Part shown: positions 11,427 through 20,094 of the stretch, in pieces | How positions within the stretch are numbered: the first letter of the stretch is position 1 | Layout: each line of letters opens with the position of its first letter | From: Methylobacterium hispanicum | GTDB taxonomy: Bacteria; Pseudomonadota; Alphaproteobacteria; Rhizobiales; Beijerinckiaceae | Direction: 5' to 3' | DNA: 64,000 bases | Assembly (NCBI RefSeq): GCF_022179285.1 | Contig: NZ_BPQO01000001.1 | Location: forward strand, 62,001 to 126,000 | Notes under the pieces: model-generated | What the model saw: the letters and a program-made list of their open reading frames with translations, nothing else | What the model was told of the DNA's origin: nothing | Database searches by the model: none | Translations under genes and position numbers: made by a program

Positions 11427-11924
11427 ATGTCCGCGCCCCGCATCACCCTCGTCGTCGCGGTCGCGCGCAACGGCGTCATCGGCCGCGACAACGGCCTCGC
11501 CTGGCACCTGCGCAGCGACCTCCAGCGCTTCAAGGCCCTCACCATGGGCAAGCCGATGCTGATGGGCCGCAAGACCTACGCGTCGATCGGCCGGCCCCTG
11601 CCCGGCCGCCGCACCCTGGTCCTCACCCGCGATCCGGCCTTCGCGGCCGAGGGCGTCGCGGTGGCGCACGACTGGGCCGGCGCGCTCGCGGCCGCGGCGG
11701 ACTCCGAGGAGCTGATGGTGGTCGGCGGGGCCGAGATCTACCGCCTCGCCTTGCCGCACGCCGACCGCATCCACCTCACCGAGGTCGCGGGCGACTACGC
11801 AGGCGACACCTATTTCCCCGCCCTCGAACCGGGGGCGTTCCGCGAGACCGCGCGCGAGGCGCACGAGGCGGGCCCGCACGACGAGAGCGCCTTCGCGTTC
11901 GTGACCCTCGACCGGGTCCGCTGA
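11427..11924 (+). CDS. folA: Dihydrofolate reductase
   Basis: A 165-residue enzyme that reduces dihydrofolate with NADPH. The N-terminal VVAVARNGVIGRDNGLAWHLRSDLQRFK holds the substrate-binding aspartate (in LRSDLQRF). MGRKTYASIGRPLPGR is the NADPH-binding loop and MVVGGAEIYRLAL carries the GG dinucleotide-binding turn. The start ATG has GAGGAG seven bases before it. It follows thyA closely and is probably co-transcribed. Confidence 0.97.
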   Translation: MSAPRITLVVAVARNGVIGRDNGLAWHLRSDLQRFKALTMGKPMLMGRKTYASIGRPLPGRRTLVLTRDPAFAAEGVAVAHDWAGALAAAADSEELMVVGGAEIYRLALPHADRIHLTEVAGDYAGDTYFPALEPGAFRETAREAHEAGPHDESAFAFVTLDRVR

Positions 11925-12187
11925 CGGCGCCGCCGCGGCAGGGCCGCGTTAGCCAAGGTCACCGGGTCGCGGGCGGCGGGCGGTTGCCAAGGGACCCCGC
12001 GATGCCCACCTGCGAGCCTTGACAGCAGCGACGCTGGCCCCGCAGGTGCTTGGGACAACTCCGGAACGGTGTCTCGGGGCCCTCCGGGCAGGCGGGGCCC
12101 TGCGGGCAGGGATGAGTACGGGCGCGGCGACCGTCTGTGCATGAGGCGCGGACGGCGTTCCGCCGCGGGCAGGAGATATCGGCTGGC

Positions 12188-13381
12188 ATGCCTTGGAGTA
12201 ACCAGAGCGGCGGCGGCGGGGGCGGCAACGGGGGCCCGTGGGGCAACCGCGGCGGCAACGGCGGCGGAGGACCCTGGGGCAATGGCGGAGGCGGCAAGCA
12301 GCCGCCGAACCTGGAAGAACTTCTGCGGCGCGGCCAGGACCGCCTGCGCGGGGTGATACCGGGCGGCGGCGGGGGTGGCGGAGGCGGCGGCGGCCTCCTC
12401 GGCAGCGGCAAGGGCATCGCGGCCGTCGGCGCGCTCGCCGTCGCGGTCTGGCTGCTGACCGGCTTCTACACGGTGGCGCCGAACCAGGTCGGCATCGAGA
12501 CCATCTTCGGCCGCTACGTCGGCTCGAAGGGCGAGGGCCTGCGCTACAACTTCCCCTACCCGGTCGGCGCGGTGACCAAGCCGAATGTCGGCCAGGTCAA
12601 CTCGATCCAGGTCGGCTTCCGCTCCTCGGGCAGCGGGCGCACCTCCATGCGCGACGTGCCCGACGAGAGCCTGATGCTCACGGGCGACGAGAACATCGTC
12701 GATCTCGACTTCGAGGTGCAGTGGCGCGTCAACCCGCTCAAGGCCTCGGATTTCGTGTTCAACCTCCAGAACCCGGAGGGCACCATCAAGGCCATCGCCG
12801 AGAGCGCGATGCGCGAGGTGGTGGGCCGGCGCAACATCCAGGCGATCCTCACGAACGAGCAGTCGAGCGTGGCCCAGGAGGTGCGTGAGATCCTCCAGGC
12901 GGCGCTCGACGAGTACGGCGCGGGCGTGCGCATCGAGGTGGTGCAGCTCGTCTCGGTCAACCCGCCGCCGGAGGTCCGGCCGGCCTTCATCGACGTGAAC
13001 GCGGCCCAGCAGGACGCCGACACCGTCCAGAACGAGGCCAAGACCTACGCGAGCCGCGAGGTGCCGCAGGCCCGCGGCCGCGCCGCCCAGATCGTGCAGG
13101 CGGCCGAGGCCTACAAGACGAAGGCCACCGCCGACGCCACCGGCCAGGCGGCCCGCTTCGACGAGGTCTACGCATCCTACAAGGTCGCGCCGGCGGTGAG
13201 CCGCGAGCGGCTGTTCCTGGAGACGATGGAGAAGGTGCTGGGGTCCGTGAACAAGGTGATCATCGACCAGAACGGGCAGGGCCCGTCCGGCGCGGCCAGC
13301 GCCGGCGTGCTCCCCGTTCTGCCGCTCGCCGAGTTCGGGGGCCGCGTCCAGGGCAACACCCAGACCGGAGCCGCCCGATGA
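12188..13381 (+). CDS. hflK: HflK, SPFH-domain subunit of the FtsH regulator
   Basis: A 397-residue membrane protein. With HflC it forms a large membrane cage around the FtsH protease and restrains it. The N-terminus (residues 1-75) is a Gly/Asn-rich cytoplasmic tail beginning MPWSNQSGGG. A single membrane segment (GIAAVGALAVAVWLLTGFY, about 78-96) follows, then the SPFH/band-7 domain and a coiled-coil region (QARGRAAQIVQAAEAYKTKA). The ATG at 12188 is preferred because MPWSNQ is the normal start; a GTG at 12137 in frame would add 17 residues. The region before it (11925-12187) has a TTGACA at 12019 without a convincing -10. It overlaps hflC by four bases. Confidence 0.95.
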   Translation: MPWSNQSGGGGGGNGGPWGNRGGNGGGGPWGNGGGGKQPPNLEELLRRGQDRLRGVIPGGGGGGGGGGGLLGSGKGIAAVGALAVAVWLLTGFYTVAPNQVGIETIFGRYVGSKGEGLRYNFPYPVGAVTKPNVGQVNSIQVGFRSSGSGRTSMRDVPDESLMLTGDENIVDLDFEVQWRVNPLKASDFVFNLQNPEGTIKAIAESAMREVVGRRNIQAILTNEQSSVAQEVREILQAALDEYGAGVRIEVVQLVSVNPPPEVRPAFIDVNAAQQDADTVQNEAKTYASREVPQARGRAAQIVQAAEAYKTKATADATGQAARFDEVYASYKVAPAVSRERLFLETMEKVLGSVNKVIIDQNGQGPSGAASAGVLPVLPLAEFGGRVQGNTQTGAAR

Positions 13382-14328
13382 ACGGCCAGACGCTCCGCAC
13401 CGGGCTCGCGGTGATCGCGGCCGCGATCGCCCTCGCCCTCTACGCCTCGGTCTTCACCGTCGGTCAGATGCAGCAGGCCCTCGTCCTGCAGTTCGGCCGC
13501 GTGCGCGCCGTGCTCAACCAGACCGGCGAGGACCGGCCGGGCCTCTACTTCAAGATCCCGTTCATGGAGAACGTGGTGGTCTTCGACAAGCGGGTGCTCG
13601 ACCTCGACCTGCCGGTCCAGACGCTGCTCACCGCCGACCGCCAGAACCTGGAGGTCGATGCCTTCGCCCGCTACCGGATCATCGATCCGCTGCGCTTCTA
13701 CCAGTCGGTGAACAACATCGCGTTGGCCAACCAGCGTCTGGCGAGCTTCACCAACTCGGCGCTGCGCAACGTGCTGGCCCGCTCGACCCGCGACGCCATC
13801 GTCAAGACCGAGCGCACGCGGCTGATGAACGAGATCCAGGAGGACGTGAACCGGCAGGCCAAGGCGCTCGGCATCCAGATCGTGGACCTGCGCATGACCC
13901 GCGTCGATCTGCCGGCGGCGAACTCCTCGGCCGTGTACAAGCGGATGAAGACCGAGCGCGAGCGCGAGGCCGCCGACATCCGGGCGAACGGCGACCAGAT
14001 TGCCGCCACCATCCGGGCCAAGGCCGACCGCGACGTCACGGTGCTGCTCGCCGAGGCGCAACAGACCGCCGAGAAGCTGCGCGGCCAGGGCGACGCCGAC
14101 AAGAACCGGATCCTCGCCGAGGCCTTCGGCAAGGACGCCGACTTCTTCGCCTTCTACCGCTCGATGCAGGCCTACGAGACCGGGCTGAAGGGCCCCGAGA
14201 CCCGGCTGGTGATCAGCCCGACCTCGGACTTCTTCCGCTACTTCAGCGACCCGCAGGGCCGCGCGCCGCAGGGGAGCGCGACCCGCTCCGAGCCCGGAGC
14301 GACCGGCTCCACCCAGCCGGCGCGCTGA
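13378..14328 (+). CDS. hflC: HflC, SPFH-domain subunit of the FtsH regulator
   Basis: A 316-residue partner of HflK. It has an N-terminal membrane anchor (about residues 8-28, TGLAVIAAAIALALYASVFTV) and a periplasmic SPFH domain including LQFGRVRAVLNQTGEDRPGLYFKIPF and DKRVLDLDLPVQTLLTADRQ. A helical region follows with ERTRLMNEIQEDVNRQAKALGI and KTEREREAADIRANGDQIAA. The tail after about residue 285 is low-complexity. It is translationally coupled to hflK (ATGA overlap) and ends before a hairpin at 14344. Confidence 0.96.
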   Translation: MNGQTLRTGLAVIAAAIALALYASVFTVGQMQQALVLQFGRVRAVLNQTGEDRPGLYFKIPFMENVVVFDKRVLDLDLPVQTLLTADRQNLEVDAFARYRIIDPLRFYQSVNNIALANQRLASFTNSALRNVLARSTRDAIVKTERTRLMNEIQEDVNRQAKALGIQIVDLRMTRVDLPAANSSAVYKRMKTEREREAADIRANGDQIAATIRAKADRDVTVLLAEAQQTAEKLRGQGDADKNRILAEAFGKDADFFAFYRSMQAYETGLKGPETRLVISPTSDFFRYFSDPQGRAPQGSATRSEPGATGSTQPAR

Positions 14329-14343
14329 ACCCGGACCTCTCCC

Positions 14344-14376
14344 GAAGGGCCCCTGCGACCATCGCGGGGGCCCTTC
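14344..14376 (+). terminator. Hairpin after hflC
   Basis: GAAGGGCCCC and GGGGCCCTTC pair across an 11- to 13-base loop, starting 15 bases after the hflC stop. No T-tract follows. It is a likely 3'-end structure of the hflKC message. Confidence 0.5.
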
Positions 14377-14500
14377 GCACTTGAAGACGGCCCCGCGCCA
14401 CCGAATCTATGCCTTCGCTCCGTCCCCGCTCCGGCGGGTTCGGACAGGCCGGGCCACCGGCCCCAGCACTGCAGGAAACGCGCCCTTGAAGAGGTCGACC

Positions 14501-16012
14501 ATGAATCCCGCCCCGGCCTCCGGCCGACCCGTCCTCGCCCGCGCGCGCGGCCTGCTCGCGGCCACCCTGATCGGTGTCTCCGTCGCGGGTACCGCCCTGC
14601 CGGTGACCGCTCTCGCCCGCGGCCCGGAATCACTCGCCGACCTCGCCGAGCAGGTCACCGACGCGGTGGTCAACATCGCGGCCTCCACCACGGTCGAGCA
14701 GCGCTCCAGCCGCAGCGGCCCCCAGCTTCCGCCCGGCACGCCCTTCGAAGACCTGTTCGAGGAGTTCTTCAACAAGCGCGGCGGGCGCGGCGGCGGTGGC
14801 GAGAGCGAGCAGCCGCGCACCCAGCGCAAGTCGAACTCGCTCGGCTCCGGCTTCATCATCGACGCCTCCGGCATCGTGGTGACGAACAACCACGTCATCG
14901 GCGACGCCAACGACATCCAGGTCATCCTGCACGACGGCACAAAGCTGAAGGCCGAGATCATCGGCAAGGACTCGAAGATCGACCTCGCGGTGCTGCGGGT
15001 GAAGCCCACGGCCGAGCGTCCGCTCAAGGCGGTGCCCTTCGGGGATTCGGAGCGGCTGCGCCCCGGCGACTGGGTGATGGCGATCGGCAACCCGTTCGGG
15101 CTCGGCGGCTCGGTCTCGGCCGGCATCGTCTCGGCGCGCGGGCGCAACATCGAGTCGGGCCCCTACGACAACTACATCCAGACCGACGCGGCCATCAACA
15201 AGGGCAATTCCGGCGGCCCGCTGTTCAACATGAACGGCGAGGTCATCGGCATCAACACGGCGATCCTCTCGCCGACCGGCGGCTCGGTCGGCATCGGCTT
15301 CGCGGTGCCCTCGGCCTCGGCCAAGCCCGTGATCGACCAGCTGCGCGAGTTCGGCGAGGTGCGGCGCGGCTGGCTCGGCGTGCGCATCCAGAACGTGGAC
15401 GACGCCACCGCCGAGGCGCTGGGCCTCAAGGGCGGCGCACGCGGCGCGCTGGTGGCGGGCGTGGACGAGAAGGGTCCGGCCAAGGGCGCGGGCCTCGAGG
15501 TCGGCGACGTGATCACCCGCTTCAACGGCAACCCGGTGAAGGCCTCGAGCGACCTGCCCCGCATCGTCGCCTCGACGCCGGTCGGCCAGAAGGTCGACGT
15601 CATGATCGTGCGCAAGGGCGAGGAGCAGACCAAGGCCGTCACCCTCGGCCGCCTCGAGGACAACGAGCGGCCCCAGCTCGCCAACGCCCGCCAGCCCGAG
15701 CCCGAGAACGCCGTGCGGCAGGCGCTCGGCCTCAACCTCTCGGGCATGACGGACGAACTGCGCCGCCGCTTCTCCATCAAGGAGACCGTGAAGGGTGTCG
15801 TGGTCACCCGCGTCGATCCGAACTCCACCGCCGCCGACAAGCGCATCCAGCCGGGCGAGGTCATCGTCGAGGTCGGCCAGGAGAGCGTGAGCAGCCCCGC
15901 GGAGGTGACGAAGCGCGTCGACGCCCTGAAGAAGGAGGGCCGCAAGTCGATCCTGCTCCAGGTCGCCGACGCGAAGGGCGACGTGCGCTTCGTGGCGCTC
16001 GGCCTCGAGTAG
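14501..16012 (+). CDS. Do family serine endopeptidase (DegP/DegQ-like)
   Basis: A 503-residue periplasmic protease/chaperone for damaged envelope proteins. A signal peptide covers about residues 1-40 (hydrophobic LLAATLIGVSVAGTALPVTALA). The trypsin-like triad is visible: H in TNNHVIGDA (about 131), D in KDSKIDLAVLRV (about 161) and S in NKGNSGGPLFN (about 234). Two PDZ domains follow (about 280-370, and 405-500 with GVVVTRVDPNSTAADKRIQPGE). The ATG at 14501 is chosen over an in-frame start 120 bases upstream because it begins just before the signal peptide. It follows hflKC, a common quality-control grouping, and ends at a clear terminator. Confidence 0.93.
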   Translation: MNPAPASGRPVLARARGLLAATLIGVSVAGTALPVTALARGPESLADLAEQVTDAVVNIAASTTVEQRSSRSGPQLPPGTPFEDLFEEFFNKRGGRGGGGESEQPRTQRKSNSLGSGFIIDASGIVVTNNHVIGDANDIQVILHDGTKLKAEIIGKDSKIDLAVLRVKPTAERPLKAVPFGDSERLRPGDWVMAIGNPFGLGGSVSAGIVSARGRNIESGPYDNYIQTDAAINKGNSGGPLFNMNGEVIGINTAILSPTGGSVGIGFAVPSASAKPVIDQLREFGEVRRGWLGVRIQNVDDATAEALGLKGGARGALVAGVDEKGPAKGAGLEVGDVITRFNGNPVKASSDLPRIVASTPVGQKVDVMIVRKGEEQTKAVTLGRLEDNERPQLANARQPEPENAVRQALGLNLSGMTDELRRRFSIKETVKGVVVTRVDPNSTAADKRIQPGEVIVEVGQESVSSPAEVTKRVDALKKEGRKSILLQVADAKGDVRFVALGLE

Positions 16013-16047
16013 GACGTCTTCGGGCTCACGCCCGATCGGACAGGCTG

Positions 16048-16092
16048 GCGGCGGGGGCGGATGACATCCTCCCCCGCCGCTTTCGTATTTTT
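16048..16092 (+). terminator. Intrinsic terminator after the Do protease gene
   Basis: A long stem, GCGGCGGGGG-C-GGATG paired with CATCC-T-CCCCCGCCGC (16048-16080), is followed by TTTCGTATTTTTA. The stem is almost perfect and the T-rich tail makes this one of the clearest terminators in the window. Confidence 0.85.
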
Positions 16093-16227
16093 AATCCTGG
16101 CCCGCGCGGCGGTTCAGCGAACCTTCATTGCCGATAGGGTTCCATGCGGCTCAGTCACCGGGGCTCCCGAGGCGCCCCGGTCCAGCATTCTCCCGAACTG
16201 CTGCAACCTCAAACCACGGTTCGCCGC

Positions 16228-17307
16228 GTGAAGATCGCTGTCATCGCCCATCTCAAGTATCCGATCGGCCAGCCCTACGCGGGCGGCCTGGAGATGCACA
16301 CCCACCTGATGACGCGGGAACTCCGGCGCCGCGGGCACGACGTCACGCTGTTCGCCTCGGAAGGGTCCGACCCGGACCTCGCCACCGTCGTCTGCCCGCC
16401 GACCGGCGAGGATCTGGGCGATGCCGAGCGCTGGGCCGCAATCGAGGCCGCCGAGCACGCGGCCTACCGCGGGATCCTCGACGCGGTGGCGGCGGGCGGC
16501 TTCGACCTCGTGCACAACAATTCCCTGCACGCCCTGCCCCTGCGGGAGAGCGGCCTCTTCGACATTCCTTGGGTTACGGTGCTGCACACGCCGCCCTTCG
16601 ACTCCCTCGTCGGCGGGATCGAGGCGGCACGGCCGGACATGCGCTACCTCGCGGTCTCGCAGACGCTGGCGCGCGAGTGGACCGACCTCATTCCCGGGCT
16701 CGACGTGGTGCCGAACGGCATCGATCTCACCACCTTCCCCTACAGCGCCGATCCCGACCCGCAGGCCTACGCCTTCTGGTTCGGCCGCATCGTCCCCGAG
16801 AAGGGCCTGCATCTGGCCATCGACGCCGCCCGCGAGGCCGGCTTCCGCCTCGTCTTCGCCGGGCCGAAGCTCAACCCGGCCTACTGGGAGAGCGAGATCG
16901 CGCCGCGGCTCGGACCCGACCTGCAGCATCTCGGCCATCTCTCGCACCACGACCTCGCGGCCCATCTCGGCCGCGCCCGGGTGGCGGTGGTGACGCCGCG
17001 CTGGGAGGAACCCTTCGGCCTCGTGGTGGCAGAGGCCATCGCCTGCGGCACGCCGGTCGCGGCCTTCCGCCGGGGCGCCATGCCGGAGATCCTCGACGCG
17101 TCCTGCGGACGCCTCGCCGACGCGGACGACGCGAGCGACCTCGCCCGCGCGATCCGGGGCGCGGCGACGTTGAGCCGCCGCGCCTGCCGCGACCGGGTGG
17201 AGGCGCATTTCGACGCCGCCGTGATGACCGCGCGCTACGAGGCGGTCTATGCCGAGATGCTGGCCGAGCAGGCCGCGCCGCGGCTCATCCTCAGCGCGGC
17301 GGAGTGA
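16228..17307 (+). CDS. Glycosyltransferase family 4
   Basis: A 359-residue GT-B glycosyltransferase. The N-terminal domain starts with a GTG and reads MKIAVIAHLKYPIGQPYAGG, typical of GT4 proteins with an acceptor-binding glycine loop. The C-terminal donor domain has FWFGRIVPEKGLHLAI and the E-x7-E region PRWEEPFGLVVAEAIACGTP. An in-frame ATG at 16144 would add 28 residues rich in Arg, Ser and Pro that do not look like a GT4 start, so the GTG at 16228 is preferred, although neither has a strong ribosome site. It is the first of three glycosyltransferase genes in a row; the product sugar polymer or lipid is unknown. Confidence 0.88.
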   Translation: MKIAVIAHLKYPIGQPYAGGLEMHTHLMTRELRRRGHDVTLFASEGSDPDLATVVCPPTGEDLGDAERWAAIEAAEHAAYRGILDAVAAGGFDLVHNNSLHALPLRESGLFDIPWVTVLHTPPFDSLVGGIEAARPDMRYLAVSQTLAREWTDLIPGLDVVPNGIDLTTFPYSADPDPQAYAFWFGRIVPEKGLHLAIDAAREAGFRLVFAGPKLNPAYWESEIAPRLGPDLQHLGHLSHHDLAAHLGRARVAVVTPRWEEPFGLVVAEAIACGTPVAAFRRGAMPEILDASCGRLADADDASDLARAIRGAATLSRRACRDRVEAHFDAAVMTARYEAVYAEMLAEQAAPRLILSAAE

Positions 17308-17311
17308 TCCC

Positions 17312-18391
17312 GTGAGCGCCGTCGTCTGCATCCCCGCCCGCAACGAGGCCGAGCGGCTGCCGCGCCTGCTGCGCTCGCTCGCCGCGCAGTCGGGGCTCAC
17401 CGAGACCGCGCCGCTGCGCGTCGTGGTGCTGGCCAACAACTGCGACGACGGCACACCGGGGATCGTGCGCGAACTCGCCGTTGCGCTACCGACGCTCGCC
17501 GTGCGCACGGTCGAGGCGACGATCCCGGCGCCCGACGCCCATGTCGGCACAGCCCGCCGGATGGCGCTGGAGGCCGGCGCCGACTGGCTCGCGGCCGAGG
17601 GCCACCCCGACGGGGTGCTGCTCACCACCGACGCGGATGCCTGGCTGCCGCCGGACTGGCTCGCCGCCAACCGCGCCGCCCTTAGGACGTCGGACGTGGT
17701 CGGCGGCCGCCTCGTCATCGATGCCGAGAGCGCGGTGCCGCCGGCGCTGGCCGAGTTGCACGCCCGGATAGAGCGCTACTGGTCGGGCGTGCGCGCGCTC
17801 GAAGACCTGATCGACCCGCCGCCCCACGATCCGGCCCCGCGCCACGGCGACCACACGGCGGCGAGCCTCGCACTGCGGGCCGACCTCTACCGCGCGGTCG
17901 GCGGCCTGCCCGCCCTGCCCTGCGGCGAGGACAACGCGCTGGTGGCCCGCCTCACCCGGCAGGGCGCGCGCCTGCGCCACTGCCCCGCCGTCGCGGTCCA
18001 CGTCTCTGGCCGCCGCGAGGGCCGGGTCAGCGGCGGCATGGCGACCGAGATGGCGCGCCGCGAGGACGCGGCGGCGAGCGGCGGCCCCTACGAGCTGCCC
18101 GAGGCCGCGCACTGGCTCACGCTGATCGAGCGCCGCGCCGCGCTGCGCCGGGCTTGGCGCCGCGGCGAGGCCGCCCGCCGCACCGTCTGCATCGGCTTCG
18201 GCCTTCCGGCGGAGACGGTGGCTGCCATCGAGACCGAGATCGCGGACGGGAGCTGCCCGAACGACATCGCCTACGTGGAGCGCGTCCACGCCCAACTCGA
18301 GGCCGCGGCGCCGCCCGCGCGCTTCGTCGCCCTCGACGCGGCCCTGGCCGATCTGGAGCGGATCGCCCGCACGCTCCGGGCGGCCGCGTAG
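17312..18391 (+). CDS. Glycosyltransferase family 2
   Basis: A 359-residue GT-A glycosyltransferase that starts with GTG four bases after the GT4 stop. The start reads VSAVVCIPARNEAERLPRLL, the nucleotide-sugar fold of family 2. A metal-binding TTDADAW motif lies near residues 109-115 and CGEDNALVARL near 207-217. The C-terminal 130 residues are Arg/Ala-rich without a membrane segment, so the protein is probably cytosolic or peripheral. The very short spacing suggests translation coupled to the GT4 gene. Confidence 0.87.
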   Translation: MSAVVCIPARNEAERLPRLLRSLAAQSGLTETAPLRVVVLANNCDDGTPGIVRELAVALPTLAVRTVEATIPAPDAHVGTARRMALEAGADWLAAEGHPDGVLLTTDADAWLPPDWLAANRAALRTSDVVGGRLVIDAESAVPPALAELHARIERYWSGVRALEDLIDPPPHDPAPRHGDHTAASLALRADLYRAVGGLPALPCGEDNALVARLTRQGARLRHCPAVAVHVSGRREGRVSGGMATEMARREDAAASGGPYELPEAAHWLTLIERRAALRRAWRRGEAARRTVCIGFGLPAETVAAIETEIADGSCPNDIAYVERVHAQLEAAAPPARFVALDAALADLERIARTLRAAA

Positions 18392-18591
18392 CGCTGTCGC
18401 TCGGGGACTTCGGAGTCCAGGCGTCGCAATCGGCGGTGCGTTCGGCATGATCCGTACACCGGACGCCGGACCGATCCCGAGTCAGTGAGCCCGAACCGCG
18501 CCGCGCTCCCTCTGCCGCCAAGGGTGTGGGAACCCGCGCATCACGCGGTAAACCGTCCAGCCCGCCCGGATCACGCCCTTCGGATCCCCCA

Positions 18592-19653
18592 ATGACGCGC
18601 CCCATCGGCTACTATGTCCACCATCAGGGCGCCGGGCACTTGCACCGGGCCTGCGCGGTCGCCGCCAGGCTCGATCGCCCCTGCGCACTCCTCGGCACCT
18701 TCGCGGGCCTCGACACCGCCGGTGCGCCGGGTCCCGTGATCGACCTGCCCGACGACCGGCTCGCGGACGGCTTCGACGGGCGGGACGGCGAGGTCGAGCG
18801 ACCCACGAGCTTCCACTACGCACCGCTCGCCCATTCGGGCCTGCGCGCCCGGATGGCCCGCATCGCCACCTGGGCGGCGGAGGCCGACCCGGCACTCCTC
18901 GTGGTGGACGTCTCCTGCGAGGTGGCCCTGTTCGCCCGGCTGTTGTCGCTGCCGACCCTGGTGGTGCGACTCGCGGGCACGCGCACCGACCTGCCGCATC
19001 TGGAGGCCTTCCGCAGCGCCGACCGGTTGATCGCCCCCTTTCCGGAGATCCTGGAGAGCGCGGCGACCCCCGATTGGGTGAGGGCCAAGACCCATTATGC
19101 CGGCCTCCTCGGACCGGCACTCGCCGCTCCCAGCGGGGACGACGGCTCAATCGCCGTGGTGTTCGGCCGCGGCGGAGCGGGCGGCACCCTCGCCGATCTG
19201 GCCGCAGCCGCGCGGGCATTACCGGAGCGGGACTGGCACGTGCTCGGGCCCGTGACGGGCGCGGCGGCGGTTCCGGCGAACCTGCATCTTCACGGCTGGG
19301 TGGCCGATGTGGAGCCCTGGATCGCGCGCGCGACCCTGGTGGTGGGAGGCGCTGGCGACGGGGTCGTGGCGGCAGTGGCCGCCCGCGGAAAACGCTTTGT
19401 CTGCCTGCCCGAAGAGCGGGCCTACGGCGAGCAGGTCGAGAAGGCGCACGGGCTCGGCCGAATCGGCGCGGCCGTCGTGCATGAGGGCTGGCCGGAAGCC
19501 TCTCGTTGGCCTGGGCTCGTCGCGGCCGGCCTCGCGCTCGATCCGCGACGGATCGGCGCCCTGTCCGAACCTGGGGCCATGGCCCGCACGGCCGTGCTCA
19601 TCGCGGAGCGGGCGGCTTGGTGGGAGCGCCGCGGGGACGCGGCGCCAGCCTAG
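18592..19653 (+). CDS. MurG-like GT-B glycosyltransferase
   Basis: A 353-residue protein that starts MTRPIGYYVHHQGAGHLHRA; the G.GH loop near residues 13-16 is the acceptor-site loop of MurG/GT28-like enzymes. The second domain has IAVVFGRGGAGGTL and LVVGGAGDGVVAAVAARGKRFVCLPEERAYGEQ, which match the UDP-sugar-binding region of that group. It is not MurG itself (no division-cell-wall neighbours and weak similarity). It lies 200 bases after the GT2 gene on the same strand and probably acts in the same glycoconjugate pathway. Product unknown. Confidence 0.75.
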   Translation: MTRPIGYYVHHQGAGHLHRACAVAARLDRPCALLGTFAGLDTAGAPGPVIDLPDDRLADGFDGRDGEVERPTSFHYAPLAHSGLRARMARIATWAAEADPALLVVDVSCEVALFARLLSLPTLVVRLAGTRTDLPHLEAFRSADRLIAPFPEILESAATPDWVRAKTHYAGLLGPALAAPSGDDGSIAVVFGRGGAGGTLADLAAAARALPERDWHVLGPVTGAAAVPANLHLHGWVADVEPWIARATLVVGGAGDGVVAAVAARGKRFVCLPEERAYGEQVEKAHGLGRIGAAVVHEGWPEASRWPGLVAAGLALDPRRIGALSEPGAMARTAVLIAERAAWWERRGDAAPA

Positions 19654-19707
19654 GACCTGTCGAGACGGTCCGCCGCACGGTTGGGCGCGGCGGCATCGTG
19701 CACGTCC

Positions 19708-19890
19708 TTAAGAAATGAGGTCGAGCTTCGCCGCCTCGATGCCGGCTGCGCGCAGCGTGTCCGGCAGGGCTGAGAAATCGCGGTACCCCGCCTCACGCGC
19801 CATGGCGTCGAGGGCGGTCTGCTCGTCGGCGGCCGAACCCGTCCAAAGAACGGCGCCGTTCGACTTCTGCTTGATCTGGAAGATGCTCAT
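19708..19890 (-). CDS. Small conserved-looking protein of unknown function (60 aa)
   Basis: A 60-residue protein, MSIFQIKQKSNGAVLWTGSA at the start and AAGIEAAKLDLIS at the end, with the middle QTALDAMAREAGYRDFSAL. It is soluble, with no cysteine or signal peptide. Composition and codon use look coding, and the ATG at 19890 begins a compact alpha/beta-like sequence. A longer in-frame start at 19986 adds an Arg-rich segment that looks non-coding. It is convergent with the glycosyltransferase cluster and divergent from xerC. No family is recognised. Confidence 0.6.
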   Translation of the reverse strand: MSIFQIKQKSNGAVLWTGSAADEQTALDAMAREAGYRDFSALPDTLRAAGIEAAKLDLIS

Positions 19891-20094
19891 TGCACGCCTT
19901 CGGAAAGACTGCTCTCGCTGTGCGGTCTCAACGTCCGTGCGAGCGATGGGTTGCAGATCCACGGGCGGCAAGTCCTCGAGCCGCAAGTCCGCATGACTGC
20001 ATCGACGCGAGCCGGTCCTTGCCGCGTTAACCGGGCCTCAACGGTCCTCGGCCTGGAGTTGCGGGCTCGCCCGCGCGATCCTGTCGAGAGCCCG

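Noticed and set aside
12019..12047. Sigma-70 promoter for hflK (TTGACA)
   Set aside because: The -35 is perfect but no -10 box lies at a suitable spacing, so it is not listed as a feature.
19951..20094. Longer xerC start with 48 extra residues
   Set aside because: The extra part is Arg/Ser-rich, overlaps the promoter region of the small divergent gene and has no similarity to XerC.
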